Of a DNA stretch of 64,000 nucleotides, positions 1-11,469 are shown piece after piece. The notes under the pieces are model-generated. The model was not told the DNA's origin, searched no databases, and saw only the letters and a program-made list of their open reading frames with translations. The DNA comes from Acanthochlamys bracteata (taxonomy: Eukaryota; Streptophyta; Magnoliopsida; Pandanales; Velloziaceae). The stretch is taken from assembly GCA_019914995.1 (NCBI GenBank), contig CM034144.1, positions 3,255,489-3,319,488 on the forward strand, given 5' to 3'. Numbering within the stretch: position 1 is the stretch's first letter; each line of letters begins with the position of its first letter. A program made the position numbers and the translations under genes.

Positions 1-791
1 ACTAGACTACTTAGGGCCTCCAACACATTACTTGCTTCACGTAAAAAGCAAACCGTGAAATAGGAGACTAGGCTTACTATAACACGTCAACTAATTTACT
101 TTAAACAATGCGTTAAATAGTGCTGCAAGTAACCTATGCTCCTAAAGTAGAGAGATTTTTTAATTAACTCAGGTTTCACTTATTGGAGCAAAACTTTTAT
201 AGTACAAATAGGAATACACCTTCAAGCATAAACTTATGTAGTAGATTCGCTAAAAATACCTAGTAATCTATGTCCTTTATCATAATACTTACTCTATTTG
301 TTTATACGAGTATCAAAATCCAACTCATATTCCTAACCGTACAAGATACAATTGACCTTTTGTGACTGAGAGTATACAGCAATTGGCGAAGAGGGAATAC
401 ACGAAATCATGCATCATTCTTGGCATGACCTAGTAGCTCAAGTGTAAAGCATGTAATAGTATAAAACAAGCACCATTTTGATTTGGATTGTTTTCTATCG
501 CTGTTTTGTTATAAGTTTAAATTTCCTTCTGAGTAAGCTTTCCAACCACAAAGGCTTTGCAAAAAAGAATATATATATAAGCGACATCGGAAATGCATTT
601 TGATAATATAATGGAGGCGTATGGCAACTAAACAGAGAAACTACGTAAAAGTAGAAATATAGTTAAAGCAGATCATTTCTTCATAAGTTTTCACTTTCAA
701 AATACACCATGTACTTGAAGAATTATGTTTTTCAAAATTTACAAAATAGACTATCATCGTAATATTCATACCTCTATAAGTTTGTGTACAT
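1..791. other. AT-rich intergenic DNA, nothing recognised
   Basis: No open frame of useful length, no RNA gene and no transposon end was recognised here on either strand. Confidence 0.6.
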
Positions 792-1656
792 TAGAGGTGA
801 TAGTTCAGGTTGGTGGGTCGCTTTTTGGTCGACTCATTTAATAATCAAGTCAAATTCGTTCAATCTTAACTCAACCTATGAATTTATACAGATCAAAATT
901 GTCAATTCTTACCCAACGTCTTTAATAAACGAGTCAAATTCGAATCGAACTATTTAATAATTAAAATTATAAATTTTTAGTTCTACATTTTTAAACTTGA
1001 ATTAAGATATAAAATTAGTTGAATATGCACGATGTTCTTGGTGAAGAGATACGGTGAGTATCCGTCAAAATATATATTGTTAAGTATCTTCATAGGTCCT
1101 TCAAATATTTTAATAAAATATCTTTTTTAATTTTTTTAAATATATGGTGACAACTGAAGTTTTTTAATTATAAATATATATTAATATTTTTGATAAAAAA
1201 TATTGATAAACATAGCTAAGTAACAAAATTTTTGATAAAAATATTTCTGCAAATTCAAATTCGTCATCAAATGAGCACCTACATAGAAAAACTTGAGATA
1301 ATATTATAATTCTAATCTTTCACGATTTTACTAAAACGTGAATGTAAACGATTAATTATAAATACAATATAAGTTAATAATTTATAAATTATTATTATCG
1401 ATTCTTTTTTGTTGCAAAATTTTATTATACGTTAAGAAAAAATTCGAAAAGAGTTATTCCTTCGAGAGTTGACAACTCTAAAAGGTGTTTCAATTTTGGG
1501 TCGATTCGGATTGACCCATATAATAAACGGGTCAAATTCATTCAATCCTAACCAAATCCGTATATTTATTCGGATCATAATTTTGAACTCTAACGCAAAT
1601 TAAATGGGTCGACTTCAGATTAAATTTTTTGGTCGAGTCATATAGCTCCACACCTA
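792..1656. mobile_element. hAT-like MITE, about 865 bp
   Basis: The segment starts with TAGAGGTGA and ends with CCACACCTA, short imperfect inverted termini. It is flanked by the near-identical 8-mers GTGTACAT (784-791) and GAGTACAT (1657-1664), the duplication length typical of hAT elements. Inside, a motif of the form GGGTCG...GACYCATTTAATAA...GGTCAAATTC occurs twice in direct orientation (about 815-905 and 1497-1590). The same motif begins the better preserved MITE at 46349-46999, so the two look like relatives. No transposase is encoded. The twofold motif suggests an internal duplication or one copy inserted in another. Confidence 0.5.
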
Positions 1657-1664
1657 GAGTACAT

Positions 1665-3029
1665 GTTATTTATACAATTAAATGCAAATTTAAAAATCAT
1701 GTAAGTAACTATAAAATAATAATCAACACGAGCTATTAGAATTACAAAATAGCGTACAATAGGGTGTCATCATGAGCTTTATATATATTATCTAATTATA
1801 TCAATACATACAATAGGAAAGAAAAACTCTTGCAAGAGCAGATAAACAACATATAGCAATCTTCTTGTGAATTTTTATTATAGAGCTAGAAACTAACAAA
1901 ACTAGTGATAGTACGTTCTTGGCATCTATTATTCAAAAATTGTTGTTTCCTACTAATGTGATCGGTAGCTACTTAGATTTACTTGTGTTCACTTAATATC
2001 ATTTTGCATTTAGTTGGTATCTAGTTGTATTTATCTTATACCTTTTTGTATGTAATTCTGCACATTTGCTATGTATCTAATTTGGAGTTTAGTTGAGACC
2101 TAAATGTATATTTTTTTAAGCTTCTTGTTCTGGTTGTTATCAATTTTGTTGTTACTTGGTTATCGTGAAGATTGATGTGATGATAGACAAAATTCTATGA
2201 GATAGTTAGAAAATCATTAAAAAAAAGAGAAAAAGAAGAAACCATGTCAATATATTTTCTTCCATGAACTTTTCTCCAATGGCAATGGCACTTTAAAACC
2301 GTTCCAAATTATGTTTAATGAGAATCATTTATATATATTGCTTATGTATACTTGAAACCTATTCGTATTTAATTGGTACCTAGTTATGTTTTAGTAATAT
2401 TTAGCTGGTATCAATGTAGTTTTATTTATCACCAAGTTGTACTAGTCTTACACCTTTACATGAGTAATTCTATACATGATTGTCAAGCCTTTATTTAGAT
2501 TCTAAAACCTTCCTTTATGATTGTACATCATTCAAAAGACTAAAATGAGGGTGCATGACATTGTAAGTTTCTGTAATATGCTAGAACTCTAACTGTGCTT
2601 CTCTTTGTCGGAACAACCTTAAACATTTCTCTAATGACAATGGAACTTCGAATTTTGTCAATATGCACTTTCATATAATTCGTTACATTTATGCTTAGCA
2701 TTCAAATTTCTGTGTGTATTACAACTCTAGTTTACAGCTCAGGATCAATCTCACAAATTTGAATTTCAGATTAAATCGTATGAGCAGATAAGTCTTTCTA
2801 AAATTTCAAATTAATTCTCACAAAGAATCCATTGAAGAGAACTTGTGTCAAAGAATTGGAGCTATGTGTAAGTGTTTTTAAAATTTCTCTCTTGCTCTAT
2901 TCATTGTATGTTCTTATTTTTCATATTGCTTCTTGCTTGACTGTCAGCTCCCTTCAATTTTCTGTCATTGGAGAATTGTCGCCGCTATTTGTCCTGAACT
3001 CCAAGGCGTTGTCTTTGTTAGATATTCCT
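1665..3029. other. AT-rich intergenic DNA with a weak direct repeat
   Basis: About 2008-2075 and 2395-2480 share a diverged phrase (TTTAG-TGGTATC, TTATAC/TTACACCTTT, GTAATTCT-ACAT), hinting at an old duplication. The frame at 2832-3068 has no recognised domain and is not called as a gene. Confidence 0.4.
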
Positions 3030-4622
3030 GCAAGATTAACTCAAGAGGGGAGGGGTGAATTGAGTTAGTCTATAAAAAATTTTATCAAATTTGTTATCCT
3101 ATTGGCAGAGAGCTGGCAGCCGGCTGTGTCAGTGCTGTCACCTGCAGACAGAAGAGTTAGTGTGTTTACTGACAGAAGTAACAAAGATTAGTGCTCAGGA
3201 TATTTAACGTGGTTCGGCAAAACCCCTTTGCCTACATCCACGGTCGCTCTATCACCAGAGCCAAAGCTTAACTAAACCTTTAATATGCTACAAATACACC
3301 TAGAGCGAAGTGCTTCGCCAAGCACACATATTCTACCGGGTTTCTTCGCCAAGACAACCCCTACCAGCCTTCTGGACACACCTGTTCCCCTGGCTGATTT
3401 GCTAGCACTATTACAAGGTCTAAAAGCTTACACCAAGCTCAACCCGAGCTTCCTTTACCGGTGCATCCAGCACCACCTTTACACTGTGAGTGACAAGTTG
3501 CAAGAAAATAAACAAGTATTGAGTGCAGGATCTATCTCATGAATGTTGGGTGTTTGATCGGTAATTCAGTTGAGATGATCGGAGAGATTGCTGAGAGATT
3601 TCTTCAGTATGATTTGCAGCAAGATTTGTTTGTGTGGAGTAGTCTAGTTTGTGACCGGCAGTGGGAGTTTTTCTTTTGTGTAGAGTGGTAGAGTTCTTAT
3701 ATGTCTCTGTTTTTGCTTGGATTCTCTCTACTTCTGTTTTCTTTTTGTTCTCTCCCTGTTTTTCTCTATTTCTCCACCACGTTTCCTCGTTGCTGTGACT
3801 CCCTTTTTATAGAACATCTTTCCTGTGTAGGAGCCGTTGAGGAACGTTGCTGTTGGCGCTCAGTTCTTCACGTCAGAGAAGGAATGGTGTTGTCCAGTGG
3901 TTCTTCAGCTGTTTTTGTGCAAAGTCTTTGTTGCATTGAATGCGTTGAAGAAATTTGAATTTGCTGCCAACGGTTGAGTGCTTAATTCAGCTAAGCTTCT
4001 ATTTGAATTTCGGTGAGCTGATGAGTTGATATGGTATGTCCATAATAAATGCGATGCAGGTTGACTGCTTGACTGATCAAGGACTTTGACTACTTTCTTT
4101 CCTTGATTATTGAGCTTCCCTTTTGTGTGAAAGTGAAGATGATTATAGCTCTTGTAAATTTTCTGTTTGAAGTCCTTCAGTCCGTTGTTAGTGCAGGTGA
4201 TCTTTGAAGGCAAGGGAAACTTTGTTGCCGTCGAACGCATGGGTCTGTCTCGAAACAGAGAGGTCTGCATATGCTTCAGCAGCCAAACAACTGACTATAA
4301 TGTGGCTGTTGTATTCTCTGTCCCGTATGTTGTTCTCTGTCCAGCTTCAGTAGCAGCATAGCAGTTGGCTGTTATTTAGCTGTGGCATCCTCTGTCCCGT
4401 ATGCTGTTCTCTGTCCCGATTCAAGCAGTCGAGCAGCTGACTGTGATGTGGCTGTGGCATCCTCTGTCCCGTGTGCTGTCCTCTGTTCAGTATGTAGTAG
4501 CATAACAGTTGGTTGTATGATGGCTGTTTTGTCTGCTGTAAATTAAATGATCTTTGTTTGTCTATATAAATCATAGTTCTTAATTCTTTGTTATCATCAA
4601 AATTATCCTTGTATTTCCAACA
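3030..4622 (-). repeat. Copia-type long terminal repeat, minus strand
   Basis: Read on the minus strand, the segment starts TGTTGGAAATACAAGG at 4622, the usual opening of SIRE/Maximus-like copia LTRs, followed by a GATGATAACAAA phrase. Near its far end (about 3205-3245) it carries the phrase GTGGATGTAGGC...GCCGAACCACG found in many plant copia LTRs, followed by a CCCCTCCCCTCTTGAG stretch near 3045. No internal retroelement genes lie next to it, so it is probably a solo or truncated LTR. The far boundary near 3030 is approximate. Open frames inside it (3285-3542, 3701-3958, 3905-4270, 4347-4574) are not treated as genes. Confidence 0.55.
4306..4528. repeat. Three-copy tandem repeat of about 70-80 bp inside the LTR
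   Basis: Three consecutive units each contain CTCTGTCCCGTATG-TGTTCTCTGT (or a close variant) followed by an AGCAG-TGACTGT phrase and GGCTGTGGCATC. They start near 4306, 4387 and 4459. The units differ by substitutions and small indels. Confidence 0.7.
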
Positions 4623-4809
4623 GTCTTCACTATATTACGGCTTGTTGTGTAAAGAGTTTGTCTTTGTATTTCGCTTATGCTGAACAGTTTTTCTTTTATG
4701 TTCCTATTATGCTGAGTTCAACAACTAAATCAAATCATTACTACACGTAACTAATAAATTACAATTCTTAATACTTAGTGATCATCAAAATATTTTAGGA
4801 GTTCCAACA
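4623..4809 (-). repeat. Second copy of the copia LTR start
   Basis: On the minus strand this begins TGTTGGAACTCC at 4809 and runs through ATTTTGATGATCACTAAGTATTAAGAA. That matches the opening of the LTR beginning at 4622 (ATTTTGATGATAACAAAGAATTAAGAA). Two LTR starts therefore sit 187 bp apart in the same orientation, which means an internal duplication or one LTR inserted near the start of a relative. Confidence 0.5.
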
Positions 4810-5710
4810 TAAGGAGTTTATGAGTTTTCACTTTACCAAAAGAGATTAGTGCTCATTCCATAGATAAGCTATGTTCTTGGATCAGTTCTGTTGATCGGCA
4901 TAGGGCTTCCTTTTCTTAACCCGGTTCGACTACTTTGTGTGCAACACTAGACTTTGGTAATACTTATCTCTGTTTTGTCTTCACATATTCTCCAACCATT
5001 TCGAATGTGGTTCTTGTTTCTAAAAACCTCTGCGGACATATTATGCAAATCCTTTGACTTTGACATCTCATCAACATGCTTTTGGAAATAAAAGTGTATT
5101 TATTTTACGCTTGCTAGAGGGAATCTCCTGTCTTTTTGTGAACTAGCAGAATAAATGCATTTATTAGAGGAAGAGGTGGTGAATTAACTTTACATGCTCA
5201 TGTATGGGCCTTGCGAAGCGACATGATTTCATTTTTAGAAATAAGATGGTAATGCATAATAAATAGGTGGAAATATGAGTTCTTCTTCATTTTAACGTCA
5301 TGTCATAAAACCTTAACAGTCAACTAATATTAATTATCAAAGTGACAAAATTTTTAAAATAAAATAACTTAAATGATGTGTATTATAGCTGTCATCTTAT
5401 AAGGCATCAATTAAGGCATGAACAATAAATATCAGTATCTCCACTAAGTTATATCTAATATTAAGAAACACTAAACTATCATATAAATAACTATTACTAA
5501 AAGAACTAAATTGTTCTTCACAATTATTGAAATTAAGAATTCATTTATAGTAATTTGCTTCATTTCTTTTGAAGAAAATTTCCAACAACTACTATAAATA
5601 AAATCTGTCCTAATAACCCAAAATTTCTCATTTTTAATATTAGCAGTAGAAGTTTCTAATAAAATAGATAATTCAAAAAAAATATTTTTCAAATAAAACC
5701 TTATTAGTCA
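4810..5710. other. AT-rich DNA, nothing recognised
   Basis: No gene, RNA or element terminus was recognised. The short minus-strand frame at 5471-5692 has low-complexity composition and no known motif. Confidence 0.5.
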
Positions 5711-6265
5711 CTGTGACGAATTTAGAATTTCTCAAAATCAATTGGCAATGAAAAAAGTGAGCCTAAATTTTTATAAATATCATATTAGGACTATTGATAA
5801 GTAATGTGAAACTAAATTTTTCTTAACACTACCCTCCAGCGGAGCGTTTTTCTTTATTTTGAAGTAAAGTGTTGCGGACTACTTGCTCCGGAACGAAATT
5901 GAATAAAACGGACTACCTGTCCTGAAATAAAATGAGCTACTAGACTACCTATCGTAAAATGAAGTGGACTATTTGTTCTAAAATGAAGCGGGCAACTATG
6001 CTTAAATGAAAGGGACTACTTGCCATGAAATGCAGCGGCTTATTTTTCCTAAAATAAAGCGGACCATGAAGGTTCTAAATAAAGTGGATAATAAAATTAG
6101 ATTTAGCTCAAATCATATGCCGATTCCGCCAGCCTATTCTGATATTATGTGACAAATTTAGAACTTTTTTAAAACTACTTGAGAATTAGAAGAGTGAGAC
6201 CAAATTTTTATAAATATTATCTCAAAACTATTGATAAAAAATGTAGAACTAAATTTTTTTTAATA
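5711..6265. repeat. Minisatellite of about 24 bp between two direct repeats
   Basis: About eight degenerate units of the form GCGGACTACTTGTCCTGAAA run from about 5875 to 6086. They are bracketed by two direct repeats of about 120 bp (5711-5832 and 6145-6262). Both repeats start near GTGAC-AATTTAGAA, pass through AAATTTTTATAAATAT and end near ACTAAATTTTT. The bracketed arrangement resembles a degenerate short LTR-like or satellite-derived unit. No coding capacity is present. Confidence 0.6.
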
Positions 6266-6739
6266 GTTACCATTATTTCTTGCATAAGAATTAAATTAAG
6301 CAAAGTGATGAAGAATTAATAGACATCCTATTTTAGAAAAAAATAACCCCAAACTTTCATAAAGCTCTCTCAATCAAGCATATTAATAAAGTCATTTATT
6401 ACCAGAAGATTACAACGTATTCTTTTTCTAAAACTAACTTCAGAAAAGTGACATCTCACAAATAAAATTGTAATAAGAACTTCGTACGCATTACATGCTA
6501 CTAATTAAATATATAAAAGAGAGCTTCTAATACAAAAATGATGGTAAGAGATTTTTTTGTTTATTTAGAAAAGTAGAAGTTTTTTTTAAGAATAACCAAA
6601 CAATGAACTAAGTATAATAAAAAGAAGAAATAAAAAAAAGAAACATCATTTAGTAGATGGGGTTTTAATTTTTCATTTTAGACCACAAAGACTATAGTTA
6701 ACCTTTGATTTATACGAATGTTTGAAGTGTAAAGCTTTG
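6266..6739. other. AT-rich DNA, nothing recognised
   Basis: No supported gene, repeat or element end was seen. Confidence 0.4.
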
Positions 6740-7990
6740 TGACGAAATATAACAACCCAATATATGTTGGGCTAAGCCCAACTTAAGCCCATGTGTTAAA
6801 GTTTTTAGCTTAACATCTTCTTCTTATCTTTAAATTTTCTTCTCCATTCACCCTACTTCTTCTCCTGACGTAGCACCCCTCCGGCACATGACTTCCAGTG
6901 ACCTCTCCACTGGCGTTGCTCTGCCTGATTCTGGGATCCTAAATTTCTACTACTATTGAGGATCATTTTGTTATTTAATTACCCTCTACTCGAAAAATTC
7001 ACCGGAACTCTAAATCATGCCGGTGAGACATGCAATCTAGGTGAATTTTGATACTCTTTTGTTCCCATTGCAAATCTCTAAACTTGTTATTGGCTAGCCT
7101 TGAGCTACTTTAATGTAGGTGTTCTTCGAATTAAAAATCGGTAAGTTCGTCGTTGCGATGCGGCGTCGGTTTCGAGCCCAACTTGCTTTGACTTGGTAAG
7201 TCTTCTTAATCGCCAACCCGAGTTAGTGACAGCTTTGGTTTTGGGTTGATTGCATACACCCCGCAGATGAGGGTTACCATACCTTTCTTTTTCTAGTTAT
7301 ATCGTTATGGCTTTCGGACAGATTGCATATGCTTGGAACCTCGCATAACTTACCACTTTCTATGTATTGATTAAATTATTCTTCGTGCTATATTATGTGT
7401 GTTGTGTGAAGAGCATGCTTGTATAGAATCCACAACGATAAACCTAGAGAAGCATCTCATAATTAATAGCTTAGTTCTAAAGAATTAATGGTATGAACTA
7501 GTAGGCATGTTGTAGGAGTTTTTGCATGTAATGCATAATTCAGTTGTATATCATGGTTACTAGAGAATGATAATCATAACAACAGCATGCTAGCATTTAG
7601 TAAACCTACTGACATGATTATAGAATATACTTGTTACACTTATTATTACTCACGTGACAAACATACATGAGCGTGATTATAACAACATCGAAGGCATGGA
7701 GCTTAGCATATTCATTGCATGAAAACTAGACAAGTTTTGTTCTAATCTATTATATTATGGATGCTTACTGGTTACATAATATTCTGGACATTGAGAGATA
7801 CAGATTTATCCGATGGGTCACATAGCATACTAGATACCGTGATATATAAATAGCCGATAGATTATAAGATATTTTAGGTATCGAGTTATAAAATACGGAT
7901 AACTGATGGGTCCCATGATATACTAAGCATCGAATTATGAGATTGGCATTATCAGTAGATTCTAGCGCATAGTAGATACCGAGCTTACGA
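6740..7990 (+). repeat. Gypsy LTR-like remnant, plus strand
   Basis: A CT-rich leader (6810-6900) is followed by a CCGG-containing segment, a GGTAAGTCTTC donor-like site near 7194, and the phrase GATGAGGGTTACCATACC at 7267. The same phrase (GGTGAGGATTACCATACC) appears on the minus strand near 22600 inside the long LTR-like block at 21006-23490. Both therefore look like parts of long Del/Tekay-style gypsy LTR or leader sequence. No coding region was found. Ends are approximate. Confidence 0.35.
6764..6796. promoter_or_regulatory. Palindromic TGGGCT/AGCCCA cluster
   Basis: The 17-mer GTTGGGCTAAGCCCAAC is a near-perfect palindrome, followed by a further AGCCCA. TGGGCY (site II) boxes are known binding sites for TCP transcription factors in plant promoters. 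Activity here is inference, since the cluster sits at the head of retroelement-like DNA. Confidence 0.35.
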
Positions 7991-8003
7991 GCTTACTTAT
8001 GAC

Positions 8004-8008
<5 letters not shown>

Positions 8009-8034
<26 letters not shown>
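8009..8034. repeat. (TA)n microsatellite
   Basis: An uninterrupted run of about 13 TA dinucleotides. Confidence 0.9.
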
Positions 8035-8038
<4 letters not shown>

Positions 8039-8089
8039 TGCGTTATGTGTACATCAGTCTTGTATGTATATCATGTACATCACTTTTGG

Positions 8090-9260
8090 ACCGTTGGATC
8101 CCTTGATCGACGGTCATAAACAACGCGCTGTGACTTGAGAGGAGATAGCGTTATAAGGGCAGCGTTGTCAATTCATGTGTGTTACGGGTTTCTTTCCTCG
8201 TTCTTCATCTTCTTTAATTTCTTTCTCTTCCTCCACCTGAGCAACAATCTCGTCTCGCCTCCTCCTTTCACAGAGACGAAGCGCCACCGCCGCCATTCTC
8301 TCTCGATCGAGAGGCGAGAGAGCTCAATATCTTCTTCTCTTTTTTCTGTATTTCTTTTTTTTCTCTTCTTTCCTCCCACGAGAGCGAGCACTGTCGCCTC
8401 TCGCTCGGATCTGATCGCTCGTCGTGGTCGCCGCGGCTGTTACAAAAATTCTTCTCTCTCTCTTTCGTTCTCTCTTTTTATTTTGTCTAATTGCTACTCT
8501 CTAATTTTCTTTTAATTTTGTGGGGATTCCGGTAAGATCTCACCGGAAATTTTGTTAAAAATTTTTGAATTTTATATATTTTTTTTCGAGTATTCGTAAA
8601 TACTATAGTGATCAGTATTGATGTTAGCTGCTTAGAGATGAATTCGATGCTCTAGATCAATTGATTTTTTCGTTTATTATTCTCGGATTGATCGCGTCTG
8701 TAGATCGAATGGAACGTCTAAGAAAGCGATACGTTGTTTCTTTAAATTTTGCAATTTCGTTAGTAATTAGCATGTAAATTTTGTAGTGTGAGAAATGGAA
8801 CTTGTAGAACACTGAGCGTGTTCGTTTAGTTTTTGCGATGTTCATAGTATACTTGATGTAATCGATCTTGCTATCAATTAGTGGATATACTATTGCTGTT
8901 ACTTCTGTGGACTTATCATATGTTCTCTGTGCTTTTCAGGTGAAACAATTTGATGTGCTTCATTACTATCTGACATGTGCTCTTGATGAAAATTGTGTAT
9001 GGTTTGGTGGTTTTTTTGTCTTGCAGGTTGTCACTATTGCAGACGAGCAACAGAAATCTGAGCTGGTGTTAAAGGTTGCTATTTGCAGGTATATCTGGAG
9101 CATTAGGCAGTGAATACTTTGTAATGTGAATAGCTTGTACATTGTTGTAATGAGAAATCTGAGATGGTGTTGTATATAACTTAAATGTACAATATCTTCA
9201 ATGACATTGTAATGTGAATACTTTCTATTGATATTGAATTCTAAATTTCTTGTTATGAAA
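8090..9260 (+). other. Possible spliced noncoding transcription unit
   Basis: A CT-rich, UTR-like stretch (8180-8520) is followed by a donor-like GTAAGATCTC at about 8532. Acceptor-like TTTTCAG (8940) and TCTTGCAG (9027) follow, then a tail rich in TGTAATGTGAATA that resembles a plant 3' UTR (9115-9250). The frames at 8135-8515 and 8868-9113 have no recognisable domain, and their hydrophobic or serine-rich look comes from the CT-rich DNA. It could be a long noncoding RNA, the leader of a lost gene, or promoter DNA carried by a transposon. No function is proposed. Confidence 0.25.
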
Positions 9261-9820
9261 ACTTAATCCATCTTATTTTTGGACTGATGAAATAAAAAAG
9301 AAAAGAAGAAATTCTCAACAAGCTGGAAGATTTTTCAAAAATTTATATATCTGTGAATGTGAGATTGTAAATGTGAAAATTTTTATTGAAGCAAATCTTG
9401 TCAACCTACAGGTTTCCATTACAGGAAGGACAAAATCTGACAAAAAAAAAAGAGAAAGCAAGTAGAAAGTATACAAGGCAAATGCAATAAAAAATTTTAT
9501 GATCAGATAAGCTACATGGTTTATTAAACAAAACATTAGTGTGAAGGGTAATTTTGTATTACCATGTTTACTTTTCTCTAATGCACCACACGAACGGGAG
9601 TGCTTTCCACTGCGCGGGAATTCTTCTCTGTGCACTCTACTTCTTTCTTCTGTTCTTCCTCTGTTCTTCAGTGATCACAACAAATTCATATTCTTGTCTT
9701 CAGTGGTAACCACTAGTGTTTTCTTTGTTCTTTCTCTGTTCTTCAGTTGTCAAAGCCATTTAGATCACAGAATTTCTTTATTCGAAAAATTTTCTGCTCA
9801 ACACCTCACCCTCCCACGCC

Positions 9821-10650
9821 ATGAATGGTTCTTCTTCTCTTCCACCTCAAAATGTAATAGATGAGACCATCAAGTCACCATATGTAGGGATGACATTCGA
9901 AAGCCTTGATGCTGTGAAACAATTCTATATAAATTATGGAAAAGTTGAGAGATTTAGCGCCATTACACGAACTACGCAAAAAAGAATTGCTTGTTCAGAT
10001 GAAGTGAGTATTTGTCAAATAGCATGTAACCGTTTTGGAAATCATAGAACCAATCAGTCACAGAAGACAAATGAGGGATCCGAGAAAGAAGTAAAAAATA
10101 AGAGAAACAGAAGTACGGTGAAATGTGGGTATCCTGCAATAATGAGAATGAAGAAGCAACGTAATGGATTGTGGGAAGTGGTGGTTTATGAAAGGTAATC
10201 ACAATCATGACTTAGTTACTCCATCAAAGAGGATGTGCATGCCGATTTGTAGAAATATGCGTGCTGCAGCGAAGAGTTTGATTGACTCGTTTCGGGACAA
10301 GGCTTACCTGTGAGTAAAATTCCAGATATACTTGACGGACCGTAGATTGGTTTTGACGACAGAGATTGTTAGAATCATTTGTGTCGCTCGAAAGAGTATA
10401 AGAAGCCTATCAGCAGGGATGCTACTGCGGTACTTAATTTCTTTAAAGAAAAGAGTATAGAGGATCCGATTTTTTTTTATGCAATACAGATGGATAGCGA
10501 AGTAAGGGCAATAAATTTTTTCTGGTTAGATGGTCGATCACGTACTAAATATCAGTATTTTGGTGACGTGATATTTTTTGACACCACTTATCGCAAGAAT
10601 GTGTATGACATGCCATTTGCGCCGTTCACTGGAGTCAACCATCATATGCA
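9821..10650 (+). pseudogene. FAR1-related (FRS) / MULE transposase-like fragment
   Basis: FAR1/FHY3-related proteins are transcription factors derived from Mutator-like transposases. The ATG at 9821 opens a frame with a FAR1 DNA-binding domain: YVGMTFESLDAVKQFYINYG near residue 20, then a basic stretch, KCGYPA and a broken EHNHDL-like end. The frame shifts near 10195 and continues as NHNHDLVTPSKR. A later piece (10379-10650) is the start of the MULE transposase domain, with FFYAIQMD, RSRTKYQYFGDVI, the FDTTY motif that holds the first catalytic aspartate, and MPFAPFTGVNHH. Full-length relatives run on through the rest of the DDE domain and a SWIM zinc finger, which are absent. The reading frame switches to gypsy gag sequence at about 10650. 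A CT-rich leader (9600-9800) precedes the start. The family call is firm. Host gene or autonomous MULE origin is open. Confidence 0.8.
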
Positions 10651-10965
10651 GTCGCTTCCAAAGAGCATGTGAATGCTATTGCTCACAAATTTGATGCTTT
10701 GCTGGCCATGAATGAAAAACTCCAAACGCAAGAGTTGGTTTTTCTTGATTTATCTGATAATTCTACTATACATCCAAAGAGAGTAGATTTTTCTTAGTTT
10801 CTACAAGAACAAGCGAATATGATAAGTTCCTACAACCAACATACTAAACATGATCCATATTCAAACACTTAGAATCCTGGATGGAGAAATGACACCAACT
10901 TTACGTGGAACAATCAACAACACCAACCTCTAACACAACCAAAGCATCGACTTTATTGAAGGATA
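10651..10965 (+). pseudogene. Ty3/gypsy (Athila/Tat-like) gag, C-terminal part
   Basis: Translation gives EHVNAIAHKFDALLAMNEKL followed by FLQEQANMISSYN and DPYSNT-NPGWRNDTNFTW. The last phrase is the characteristic end of gag in plant Athila/Tat-type gypsy polyproteins. Stop codons interrupt it. It abuts the FRS fragment directly, so this gypsy copy seems to have landed in, or recombined with, the FRS gene. Coding resumes near 11470 after a noncoding block. Confidence 0.65.
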
Positions 10966-11469
10966 TGTGTTACGGTTCTCAATTATGTACACTGTAAGAT
11001 AAGCAAATTGTAAGTTACAACTAGAGACATGAAAATAAAATTAAAAAGAAGAATTAAACTTGATTCATTGATGCTTTTCTACTGTAACAAGCATCACAAT
11101 ATATAGACACTTACTGCATACTAGAGTGGTAAGAGTTCTAAGGACAAGAAATTCTAAGATTATAAGAACTCCTAAGTGAGTTAGAAACTAAACATAGAAT
11201 TGTGTTACAACAACTTAGTCCTATTGGTGTTATTAATCAACTATCTCTAACGCTCCTACTATTTAGCTGACAATTTACTAGTTTTCTGAATTTTATTAAA
11301 TGAAGTCCCTACATCCTGTGCAACCGCTAGATTTGGCCTTTGCACTTCTACCCCTTTTTGTCCTGTGATGTGGCTCCGTTATAATATAGTAAGACAGTTA
11401 GCCAATGGTAAATAGAAGTTGGAAGTTCATGTAAGCTAAATACTTCAATTTAAGTTAAAGAAAACTGGT
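10966..11469 (-). repeat. LTR-like insertion interrupting the gypsy gag
   Basis: Gag similarity stops near 10960 and resumes near 11470. The intervening DNA opens TGTTACGG, contains on the minus strand a TATATATTGTGATGCTTGTTACAG phrase like a retroelement promoter, and has TGTTACAACA near 11203. No target-site duplication could be found, so the insertion model and its ends are tentative. Confidence 0.3.

Noticed and set aside
3285..4361. Several 60-120-codon frames in the copia LTR
   Set aside because: They overlap LTR signatures and tandem repeats and have no protein motif.
8135..8515. 126-codon hydrophobic, serine-rich frame
   Set aside because: CT-rich leader DNA gives such frames by composition. 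The sequence has no domain, and the minus-strand frame is equally open.
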